DNA of 28,647 nucleotides, from positions 1 to 28,647 of the forward strand of contig NZ_JBELMH010000043.1 of the NCBI RefSeq assembly GCF_042096055.1, given 5' to 3'. This stretch comes from Citreimonas sp042096055. GTDB lineage: Bacteria; Pseudomonadota; Alphaproteobacteria; Rhodobacterales; Rhodobacteraceae. This document shows positions 7,250-14,546 of this stretch, one piece after another. Position numbers and translations under genes: made by a program. A model generated the notes under the pieces. It had not been told where the DNA came from. It saw nothing but the letters and a program-made list of their open reading frames with translations, and searched no databases. Numbering within the stretch: position 1 is the stretch's first letter; each line of letters opens with the position of its first letter.

Positions 7250-8551
7250 TCAGTTGGTGGCCGAGCACTCTTCGTTGGTCGGCCACGGCGCGTTGCTTTC
7301 CGCGTACTCGGCCGCGTTGGCGTCGATCAGCTCGCGGTAGCCCTCGACGTTCGGGGTCAAAAGCTCGGACGCCTTGACGAACTGCTCGCCGTCCCATTCC
7401 AGCATCCAGCCGCCGGAATGGCCGGTGTGGTTGGCGCAGGTGGTCTGGAACGGCGGCACCATGCCGTCGAGGCCCAGCTCGGCGATGCGCTCCTCGGTGA
7501 AGTTGAGGTTCTCGAGGCCCCAGCGCAGCTGCGACGGGTTGATCTCGGCCACGTCGTACTCTTCCTGCGCGACGCGGATCGCCTCGGCCAGGATCGCCGA
7601 GATGACGATGCCGCGGCCGTAGAAGACGCCTTGCATCTCTTCCTCGTTGGTCTGCGACAGGCCCGCGTCGACGACGTATTCCTTCACGTCCTGCATCACC
7701 GGCGCGTCCATGTTCGGGAACGACCAGCTGATCGACTTGTAGCCGGCGCCGTCCTCGCCCACGAGGTCGAGATCCGCGTCATGCCCGGCCCACCACACGC
7801 CGATGAAGTTCTCCATCGGGAACTTGGTCTTGACCGCCTCGGTGATGGCGCCGGCGTTCATCGCACCCCAGCCCCACATGATGACGTAGTCGGGACGCTC
7901 GCGGCGGATCTGCAGCCACTGCGCCGACTGGTTCTGCATCTCGTTGAGGCCCACGGGGATTGGCACCAGCTCGAAGCCCTTCTCCTCGGCCAGCTTCTCG
8001 AGCACCGGCAGCGGCTCCTTGCCGAACGGGTGGTCGAGATGCAGGAACGCGAACTTCTTGCCGTCGAGATCGCCTTCCTGCGCCTCGATGTACTGCACGA
8101 TCATGTCGGCCGCGTCCCAGTAACCCGACGGGGTGTTGTAGGCCCACTGGAAGGTGGTGCCGTCCGACATCGGCGAAAAGCCGTAGCCGGGCGCCAGGAT
8201 CGGGATCTGGTCGACGTTGGACTTGGGCAGGACCTGCAGCGTGATGCCGGTCGACCAGGGCTGGGTCACCAGCGCCTCGCCCTTGAGCTTCTCGTAGCAC
8301 TCCACGCCCTTCTCGGTGGAATAGCCGGTCTCGCATTCCTCGGCGTTCACCGGCACGCCGCCGATGCCGCCGTCACGCTCGTTGAGCATGGTGAAGTAGT
8401 CCGCCTGCCCGTTCATGATCGGGATGCCGGTCGCCGCGAACGGCCCGGTGCGGTAGGCCAGGTTCGGCGTGAACAGCTCTTGCGCGAGGGCGCTGCCGCC
8501 CGTTGCGCCGGCGATCACCGCGGCTGCGGCAAGCTTGGTGAAGTGGTTCAT
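7250..8551 (-). CDS. HAAT-family ABC transporter substrate-binding protein
   Basis: A 433-residue periplasmic binding protein. The signal peptide (1-23) has a basic start, a run of small hydrophobic residues and the cleavage site ALA/QE. The mature part follows the Peripla_BP_6 (Leu/Ile/Val-binding type 1) plan, with two alternating alpha/beta lobes: NGQADYFTMLNERDGGIGG near the start, LHLDHPFGKEPLPVLEKLAEEKG in the middle and the hinge strand YVIMWGWGAMNAG. The ribosome binding site GGGAGGATAACC before ATG 8551 is the strongest of the operon, fitting the excess of binding protein these systems need. The specificity is not readable. Two CoA-ligase-family genes in the same block point to a carboxylate rather than an amino acid. 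Confidence 0.9.
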   Translation of the reverse strand: MNHFTKLAAAAVIAGATGGSALAQELFTPNLAYRTGPFAATGIPIMNGQADYFTMLNERDGGIGGVPVNAEECETGYSTEKGVECYEKLKGEALVTQPWSTGITLQVLPKSNVDQIPILAPGYGFSPMSDGTTFQWAYNTPSGYWDAADMIVQYIEAQEGDLDGKKFAFLHLDHPFGKEPLPVLEKLAEEKGFELVPIPVGLNEMQNQSAQWLQIRRERPDYVIMWGWGAMNAGAITEAVKTKFPMENFIGVWWAGHDADLDLVGEDGAGYKSISWSFPNMDAPVMQDVKEYVVDAGLSQTNEEEMQGVFYGRGIVISAILAEAIRVAQEEYDVAEINPSQLRWGLENLNFTEERIAELGLDGMVPPFQTTCANHTGHSGGWMLEWDGEQFVKASELLTPNVEGYRELIDANAAEYAESNAPWPTNEECSATN

Positions 8552-8610
8552 GGTTATCCTCCCATGGGTTGAAAAGGCCCCGGTTTGCCCGGGATCGTGT
8601 CCGGCCGCCC

Positions 8611-9687
8611 CTAGTGCGGGAACGGCCAGATGATGAGTTTCTCGCGGATCAGCGCCCAGAGCCGCGCGAGTCCATGCGGCTCGACGATCAGGAAGAAGAT
8701 GATCAGCGCGCCGACGATCATGGTGTTGAGATGCTCGACCATGGCCGAGCTGATGGGGATCCCCAGCGCGCCGGGCACCATGTTCAGCACAACCGGCAGC
8801 CCGACGATCAGGATCGCGCCCAGGAAGTTGCCGAGGATCGAGCCCAGCCCGCCGATGATCGCGATGAACAGCACCTGGAAGCTCAGCTGGATGTAGAACA
8901 CGTTCGGCTCGGCCGCGCCCTTCCACATGAAGACATACAGCGCGCCGGCCACGCCCACGACGTAGGACGAGATCGCGAAGGCCGTCAGCTTCGAGGTCAT
9001 CAGGTTGATGCCGATCAGCTCGGCCGCGATGTCCATGTCGCGCGTGGCCTTCCACGTGCGCCCCAGCGTGCCACGGGTCAGGTTGATGCACAGCAGCGTC
9101 ATCAGCGTGACGATTCCCAGCACCAGGAAGTACTGCACGATCGAGTCCGCCTGCGGGCCGGTGACGTAGATCCCGAACATCTCGATGTTCGGCACCTGGA
9201 TCGCGCCGCTGGCGTTGTAGTTGTAAAGCCAGCCCCACTTCTCGAACAGCCACGCCAGGAAGAACTGCGCGGCCAGCGTCGCGATCGCGAGATAGAAGCC
9301 CTTGATGCGCAGGCTGGGGATGCCGAACATCACGCCCACGCCCGCGCTGAAGACGCCCGACAGCAGGATCGCCACGATCGGGTTCATCCACGGGAACAGC
9401 GTGATCATCTTGTAGCAGGCATAGGCGCCCACGCCCATGAACGCGCCGGTGCCCAGGCTCAGCTGACCGGCATAGCCCGTCAGGATGTTCAGCCCCATCG
9501 CCGCCAGCGCGTAGATCAGCACCGGGATCAGCATGGTCTGGAAGGCGAATTCCGACGCGGTGAACGGGAAGATCACCCAGGCGAAGGCCAGGATCACCCC
9601 CAGCAGGATCGCGTCCTGCCGGACCGGGAACAGCGCCTGGTCGGCCTTGTAGCTGGTCTTGAACTGCCCTGCGGTGCGGTAAAGCAT
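8611..9687 (-). CDS. livM: HAAT-family ABC transporter permease (LivM type)
   Basis: A 358-residue inner-membrane protein with about nine hydrophobic segments after a hydrophilic N-terminus of some 25 residues. The motif GLNILTGYAGQLSLG (about 66-80) and IIGGLGSILGNFLGA near residue 280 are diagnostic of the LivM half of BPD_transp_2 permeases. It should pair with LivH to form the translocation pore for the solute delivered by the binding protein. The start at 9687 has GAGAG upstream. It is separated by 59 bases from the binding-protein gene and by 140 bases, holding two hairpins, from livH. Confidence 0.92.
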   Translation of the reverse strand: MLYRTAGQFKTSYKADQALFPVRQDAILLGVILAFAWVIFPFTASEFAFQTMLIPVLIYALAAMGLNILTGYAGQLSLGTGAFMGVGAYACYKMITLFPWMNPIVAILLSGVFSAGVGVMFGIPSLRIKGFYLAIATLAAQFFLAWLFEKWGWLYNYNASGAIQVPNIEMFGIYVTGPQADSIVQYFLVLGIVTLMTLLCINLTRGTLGRTWKATRDMDIAAELIGINLMTSKLTAFAISSYVVGVAGALYVFMWKGAAEPNVFYIQLSFQVLFIAIIGGLGSILGNFLGAILIVGLPVVLNMVPGALGIPISSAMVEHLNTMIVGALIIFFLIVEPHGLARLWALIREKLIIWPFPH

Positions 9688-9734
9688 GACCGTCTCTCTT
9701 TTCCTTCGTCCCGGTCCGCCTTCGCGTCCCGTCG

Positions 9735-9823
9735 CGGGCGTGGCGCCCGTGTGTCCTCAGCCGGCCGCCGCGCGGCCCGTCGTGTCGGTCGGATCCCCGC
9801 CGAAGGCTTGCGCCCCCGGCGGG
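9735..9823 (-). promoter_or_regulatory. Two hairpins in the livH-livM gap
   Basis: CGGGCG-TGG-CGCCCG (9735-9749) is a perfect 6-bp stem. CCCGCCG (9796-9802) pairs with CGGCGGG (9817-9823) around a 14-base loop immediately after the livH stop. They occupy the 140-base gap between the two permease genes. A processing or stability role is inferred; no T tract or promoter is convincing. Confidence 0.4.
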
Positions 9824-9827
9824 CCGT

Positions 9828-10781
9828 CTAGACCCGCTCGATGATCCTTTCCCCGAACAGCCCCTGCGGACGGAACAGCAGCACGATCAGCGCCAGCACG
9901 AAGGCGAACCATGCCTCGGTGTTGCCGCCCAGCAGCGGCTGGCCCCAGTAGATCTCGAAGATCTTCTCGAGCACGCCGATCATCAGCCCGCCGACGATGG
10001 CGCCGGTGATGGATTCGAGCCCGCCCAGCATCAGCACCGGCAGCGCCTTGTAGGCGATGACCTCGAGCGCGAAGGAAACCCCGGCCCGCGCGCCCCAGGC
10101 GATGCCCGTGACCAGCGCGATGATGCCCGCGATGAACCACACCAGAACCCAGATCGTCTGCAGGCTGATGCCCACCGACAGCGCCGCCTGGTGGTCGTCG
10201 CCCAGAGCGCGGATCGCGCGCCCCATGCGGGTGTAGTTCAGGAACGCCAGCAGGGCGCCCACCAGCGTCGCCGCGACCAGCACCACCGTGATGTCCAGAT
10301 GCTGCAGGATCAGCAGCCCGCCGAAGGGCTCCAGCACGGTGTCGCCCGTGGGAATGCCCAGCTCCTCGGTGATCATCACCTTGTTCTCGCCGCCGAAGAT
10401 CGTCTCGCCGAGGCCGATCAGGAACAGCGTGATGCCGATCGTCGCCATGAACAGGATGATGTCGGGCTGGCCCACCAGCGGGCGCAGCACGACGCGCTCG
10501 ATGCTGACCGCCAGCACGAACATCACCGCCAGCGTCGCCACGACGGCGATCCAGGCCGGCACGCCCATCGCGTGCAGGCCCACCAGCGTCAGCGCCGCGA
10601 ACACCACCATGATGCCCTGCGCGAAGTTGAAGATGCGGGACGACCGGAAGATCAGCACGAACCCCAGCGCGATCAGCGCGTAGAGCACGCCCGAGACCAG
10701 CCCCTCCCACAGCACCTGCATCAGGAAGTCGGGCGCCTCGACCATGTCCACGAAGGGCGTGACGAAGATGTCTCTCAGCAT
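9828..10781 (-). CDS. livH: HAAT-family ABC transporter permease (LivH type)
   Basis: A 317-residue inner-membrane permease with about eight hydrophobic segments. The N-terminal GLVSGVLYALIALGFVLIF followed by FNFAQG is the hallmark of LivH. GGLESITGAIVGG near residue 250 matches the second conserved loop, and the C-terminal LLFRPQGLFGE is the typical family ending. The start at 10781 follows AGGAG with six bases of spacing. A 90-base gap with a short GGGCC/GGCCC hairpin (10795-10808) separates it from livG. It forms the heterodimeric channel with LivM. Confidence 0.93.
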   Translation of the reverse strand: MLRDIFVTPFVDMVEAPDFLMQVLWEGLVSGVLYALIALGFVLIFRSSRIFNFAQGIMVVFAALTLVGLHAMGVPAWIAVVATLAVMFVLAVSIERVVLRPLVGQPDIILFMATIGITLFLIGLGETIFGGENKVMITEELGIPTGDTVLEPFGGLLILQHLDITVVLVAATLVGALLAFLNYTRMGRAIRALGDDHQAALSVGISLQTIWVLVWFIAGIIALVTGIAWGARAGVSFALEVIAYKALPVLMLGGLESITGAIVGGLMIGVLEKIFEIYWGQPLLGGNTEAWFAFVLALIVLLFRPQGLFGERIIERV

Positions 10782-10871
10782 GGCAGGCTCCTGCGGGCCG
10801 TGCGGCCCCTGTCTTCATTCGTAGGGAATTGCTTCTGGGTCAGGACGCGCGCGCCCCTGTTCCGCGACCGG

Positions 10872-11687
10872 TCACTCATGCGGCACCCCCAGATAGGCGT
10901 CGATCACCGCCTGGTCGGCGCGCACCTCGGCCGGTGCGCCGTCGCCGATCTTCTTGCCGTAATCCATCACCACGACGCGGTCGGACAGGTCCATGACCAC
11001 GCCCATGTCGTGCTCGATCAGGCAGATCGTGGTGCCGAATTCGTCGTTCACGTCCAGGATGAAGCGGGACATGTCCTCCTTCTCCTCGACGTTCATGCCG
11101 GCCATCGGCTCGTCGAGCAGCAGGATCGACGGCTCGGCCGCCAGCGCGCGGGCCAGTTCGACCCGCTTCTTGAGGCCGTAGGGCAGACGGCCCACCGGCG
11201 TCTTGCGGATGTTCTGGATCTCGAGGAAATCGATCACCCGCTCGACCTTCTCGCGGTTCTCCATCTCCTCGTCGCGGGCCTTGCCCCACCAGACGGCCTG
11301 GCTGAGGATGCCCGCGTTCATGTGCGTCAGGCGGCCCGTCATGACGTTGTCGAGCACCGTCATCCCCTCGAACAGCGCGATGTTCTGGAAGGTGCGCGCC
11401 ACGCCCATGCGGGCGACCTCGAACGGCTTCATCGGCGGGCGCTTCTCGCCCTTGTACCACACCGCGCCCTCGGTCGGCGTGTAGAAGCCGCTGATGACGT
11501 TGAGCATCGACGACTTGCCCGCGCCGTTCGGCCCGATGATGGCGCGGATCTCGCCCTCGCGGATGTCGAAGCTGATGTCGTTGATCGCCGTCACCCCGCC
11601 GAACTTCAGCGTGATGTTGCGCATCTCCATCAGCACCCCGCCGATCTGCCGCCCGTCGGCGGTGACGTATCCTTCGGTGTCTTTCAT
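10872..11687 (-). CDS. livG: HAAT-family ABC transporter ATP-binding protein (LivG type)
   Basis: A 271-residue ATPase. Walker A is GPNGAGKS (52-59), the Q-loop lies in ARTFQNIALF, the signature appears as LPYGLKKRVELARAL, Walker B as SILLLDEPMAGMN, and the H-loop as LIEHDM. The degenerate signature (YG rather than SGG) is common in LivG proteins. The ATG at 11687 overlaps the stop of the preceding secreted-protein gene (ATGA), and its only G-rich upstream stretch lies inside that gene. Its translation is therefore probably coupled to the small protein. It is the partner of LivF in powering the importer. Confidence 0.93.
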   Translation of the reverse strand: MKDTEGYVTADGRQIGGVLMEMRNITLKFGGVTAINDISFDIREGEIRAIIGPNGAGKSSMLNVISGFYTPTEGAVWYKGEKRPPMKPFEVARMGVARTFQNIALFEGMTVLDNVMTGRLTHMNAGILSQAVWWGKARDEEMENREKVERVIDFLEIQNIRKTPVGRLPYGLKKRVELARALAAEPSILLLDEPMAGMNVEEKEDMSRFILDVNDEFGTTICLIEHDMGVVMDLSDRVVVMDYGKKIGDGAPAEVRADQAVIDAYLGVPHE

Positions 11688-12334
11688 GTTCTGCCCCCCG
11701 CACCCTCACATCCGTCCCAAGGAGTCCAACGCTTGAACACGCTGAGCGTCGTTCCCTGGGAAATAACCAGCAGGAAATGCTCGTTCCGGCCGGACGTCAC
11801 AGTCCATGCCGCCATGTCACTATCTGCAAACCTGCAAATCGGTGCCCAGTCTCCCGGTGTGGACTCAATAAGCGCCTCGAATTGCGGCTCCGATATGCCG
11901 CCCGAGGAAGAGCCGATCTCGGTGAAAGCCGCACAGTAGCGGTATTTCTTTGATGGGTCCGCGGGCAATGTTGCTTCGACAAGAATCAGGGTCACGTCGT
12001 CCAAGGCGAATGAGGCCGCTTCCGCAGTATCTGGGTCGAATAGATCAGTGCTTGGGACCGGAATTTCGTGGGATGTTGCATGCAAGTCTTCGACCGGGAA
12101 CGGCGCATCCTTCACCATCGGCTCCAGGCATCGTTCCGCCGCAATGTCAGCCAAGTGCGTGTCGGCATGCGCCGCGTGGGACAAGCAGACGAAAGCTCCC
12201 AAGAGGAAGGCGCCCAAGGCATGGCGGGGTCTTCGTCCGGCCGCCTTGCCGCAAACGGCCCGGTGGACCGTTCGGTACGCAGACGGGCGCAGCCCCGGGG
12301 AGCGATGCGGGTCAGCGCGAGCGTCACAAGTCAT
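11684..12334 (-). CDS. Secreted four-cysteine protein of unknown function
   Basis: A 216-residue protein I do not recognise. A long hydrophilic N-terminus (1-37) leads to a signal-peptide-like stretch ALGAFLLGAFVCLSHAAHA (39-57) with an AHA/D cleavage site. The mature part of about 159 residues has four cysteines (C69, C134, C167, C209), an even number suited to two disulfides in the periplasm. It has a mixed strand-rich look: DDVTLILVEATLP, KKYRYCAAF, APICRFADSDM, HFLLVISQGTTLSVF. Both ends show ATGA overlaps: its ATG overlaps the acyl-CoA ligase stop and its TGA overlaps the livG start. The mature region is less GC-rich (about 57 percent over 11761-12060 by hand count) and uses codons such as ATA, AGG and AGT that the neighbours avoid, suggesting later acquisition or relaxed selection. 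Confidence 0.7.
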   Translation of the reverse strand: MTCDARADPHRSPGLRPSAYRTVHRAVCGKAAGRRPRHALGAFLLGAFVCLSHAAHADTHLADIAAERCLEPMVKDAPFPVEDLHATSHEIPVPSTDLFDPDTAEAASFALDDVTLILVEATLPADPSKKYRYCAAFTEIGSSSGGISEPQFEALIESTPGDWAPICRFADSDMAAWTVTSGRNEHFLLVISQGTTLSVFKRWTPWDGCEGAGGRT

Positions 12335-14304
12335 TCCGCCGCCACCTGCGCCTGGGCCACCGGGAAGGTCTTGGCGTCGCGGATCTCGAGCGTCGCCTTG
12401 ATCCGGCCCTTGCGGCCGTCCTCGTAGGTCACCTCGGTCTCGGTGTAGACGCTGTCGGACCCGTCGTAGAGCGCGTTCACCAGATCCTCGAACTTCTCGC
12501 CGATGATCTTGCGCCGAACCTTGCGGGTGCGCGTCAGCTCGCCGTCGTCGGCGTCCAGTTCCTTGTGCAGCACCAGGAACCGGTGCACCTGGCAGCCCGA
12601 AAGCATCTCGTCGCGCGCGATGCTCTCGTTGGTCTCCTCGACGTGGCGCTGGATCATGTCCAGCACCTGCTTGTGGCCCGCCAGTTCCTGGTAGGACGAA
12701 TACGCGATGTTGTTGCGCTCGGCCCAGTTGCCCACCGCCGAGAGGTCGATGTTGATGAAGGCGCAGCATTTCTCGCGGCCGGCGCCGAAGACCACCACCT
12801 CGAGGATGTTGGGGTAGAACTTCAGCTTGTTCTCGACGTACTTGGGCGCGAACATGTTGCCGTCGGCCATCTTTCCGACGTCCTTGGCGCGGTCGATGAT
12901 CCGAAGGTGGCCGCTGCCCTCCTCGATGAAGCCCGCGTCGCCGGTGGCGACCCAGCCCTCGGGGTCCTTGGTATCGGCGGTCGACTCGGGGTTCTTGAAG
13001 TATTCCACGAAGGTACCCGGGCTGCGGTAGTAGACCTCGCCGTTGTCGCCGATGCGGATTTCCACGCCCGGGGCGGGCACGCCGACGGTGTCGCTGCGCA
13101 CCTCGCCGTCGGGCTGCACGGTGATGAACACCGACGCCTCGGTCTGCCCGTAAAGCTGCTTGAGGTTGATCCCCAGCGCGCGGAAGAAGTCGAAGATCTC
13201 GGGCCCGATCGCCTCGCCGGCGGTATAGCCGACGCGGATGCGCGAAAAGCCCATGGCGTTCTTCAGCGGGCCGTAGACCAGCATCTCGCCCAGGCGGTAT
13301 TTCAGCCGGTCCATCGCGCCCACGGGCTTCCTATCGAGGATGCGCGGGCCGACGCGGCGGGCATGGTCCATGAAGTAATGGAACATCCGCCGCTTGAGCG
13401 GGCTCGCATCCTCCATCCGGATCATGATCTGCGTGAGCTGCGTCTCGAAAACCCTTGGCGGAGCGAAATAATATGTCGGTGCGATCTCGCGCAGATCGGT
13501 CAGCAGCGTCTCGGCGGATTCCGGGCAGTTGACGCAGAACCCCGTCCAGTAGGCCTGCCCGATCGAGAAGATGAAGTCCCCGACCCAAGCCATTGGAAGA
13601 TAGGCCAGAACCTCGTCCTCGCGCCGCAGGTTGTCGAACTCGGACGAGGCGCGCCCCGATTCCACGATGTTGCGGTTCGACAGCACCACGCCCTTGGGCT
13701 TGCCCGTCGTGCCGGACGTGTAAAGCATCACGCAGGTATCGTCGTAACCCAGCCCCCCGCGCCGGCGGTCGAGTTCGGTCATCAGGGTGTCGCGCGCGGC
13801 GCGGCCCCGGTCCTGCACGGCGGTGAACGGATGCAGCTTGGAATGGTCGTATTTGCGCAGGCCGCGGGCGTCGACGTAGATCATCTGCTCGAACCGGCTC
13901 AGCCCGTCCTGCACCTCGATCACCTTGTCGACCTGCTCCTGGTCGGCCACCACCGCGAAGCGCGCGCCGGAATGCTCCAGCACGTAGGCCATCTCCTCGG
14001 CGTTGGCGTCCTGGTAGAGCGGCACCGGGATGGCGCCGCACATCTGCGCGGACACCATCGACCAGTAGAGCGTGGGTCGGTTGCGGCCGATCACCGCGAC
14101 CGCGTCGCCCGGCTCGACGCCCAGCGCCAGCAGGCCCAGCGCGAAATCCTCGATCTCGGCCTCGGCCTGGGCCCAGGTCCAGGTCTGCCAGATGCCGAAT
14201 TCCTTTTCCCGGTAGGCCGGGCTGTCGCCGAATTCGCGCGCATTGCGCGCCAGCAGCGCGGGGATCGAACGCAATCCCTCCGCGCCCTCGGTCAGATGCG
14301 CCAA
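12331..14304 (-). CDS. Long-chain acyl-CoA synthetase-like AMP-dependent ligase
   Basis: An ANL-family ligase of about 657 residues that activates a carboxylic acid with ATP and transfers it to CoA. Visible motifs are the phosphate loop YTSGTTGKPK (195-204), YGQTEAS, the hinge region HLRIIDRAKDVGKMADG, and a C-terminal LTRTRKVRRKII with the candidate catalytic lysine. Length and layout match FAA/LACS-type long-chain ligases. Two starts compete. ATGATG at 14322/14319 has no ribosome binding site, whereas GGGAGGAG at 14310-14317 lies five bases before a TTG at 14304, which I prefer; the longer version adds six residues. It is first in the minus-strand importer block, and its stop overlaps the following gene. 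The exact substrate cannot be read. Confidence 0.9.
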   Translation of the reverse strand: MAHLTEGAEGLRSIPALLARNAREFGDSPAYREKEFGIWQTWTWAQAEAEIEDFALGLLALGVEPGDAVAVIGRNRPTLYWSMVSAQMCGAIPVPLYQDANAEEMAYVLEHSGARFAVVADQEQVDKVIEVQDGLSRFEQMIYVDARGLRKYDHSKLHPFTAVQDRGRAARDTLMTELDRRRGGLGYDDTCVMLYTSGTTGKPKGVVLSNRNIVESGRASSEFDNLRREDEVLAYLPMAWVGDFIFSIGQAYWTGFCVNCPESAETLLTDLREIAPTYYFAPPRVFETQLTQIMIRMEDASPLKRRMFHYFMDHARRVGPRILDRKPVGAMDRLKYRLGEMLVYGPLKNAMGFSRIRVGYTAGEAIGPEIFDFFRALGINLKQLYGQTEASVFITVQPDGEVRSDTVGVPAPGVEIRIGDNGEVYYRSPGTFVEYFKNPESTADTKDPEGWVATGDAGFIEEGSGHLRIIDRAKDVGKMADGNMFAPKYVENKLKFYPNILEVVVFGAGREKCCAFINIDLSAVGNWAERNNIAYSSYQELAGHKQVLDMIQRHVEETNESIARDEMLSGCQVHRFLVLHKELDADDGELTRTRKVRRKIIGEKFEDLVNALYDGSDSVYTETEVTYEDGRKGRIKATLEIRDAKTFPVAQAQVAAE

Positions 14305-14309
14305 GTCTT

Positions 14310-14317
14310 CTCCTCCC
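14310..14317 (-). promoter_or_regulatory. Ribosome binding site favouring a TTG start for the acyl-CoA ligase
   Basis: GGGAGGAG on the minus strand lies inside the first codons of the ATG-initiated reading and five bases upstream of TTG 14304-14302. Nothing similar precedes ATG 14322 or 14319. Confidence 0.5.
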
Positions 14318-14322
14318 ATCAT

Positions 14323-14546
14323 GCCGGTTGGCCCGGCATCGCAGCCGGCCCCCTCCAGAACCGGCGGCCGCTTGCACGCGACCTTGGTCGTCCATTCAGA
14401 CAGCCCCCACGCTGGCGGTCAACTTTTTCCTGATGATTGCCGAATCCTTGCGAATTGTAACAAGCGCGCCTGACCCGGCGGCAGCCGCATCGCGCTTGGC
14501 GCGCCCCCCCGCGCGGTGCTAGCCATCGGGGCAAGGAGGATCGCGC
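14323..14546. other. Divergent intergenic region between acyl-CoA ligase and histidine kinase
   Basis: A 224-base control region with an AT-richer core (14420-14465). On the minus strand TTGACC (complement of 14417-14422) with a weak CTGAAT 17 bases on is a possible promoter for the importer block. CTTG-N10-CAAG (14447-14464) is an interrupted inverted repeat that could be a regulator site. I see no convincing promoter for the kinase and no small gene. Confidence 0.35.

Noticed and set aside
7250..9391. A possible fusion of a permease fragment with the binding protein (713-codon frame)
   Set aside because: The upstream part is an out-of-frame shadow of livM. The binding protein has its own signal peptide and the best ribosome binding site in the operon at 8551.
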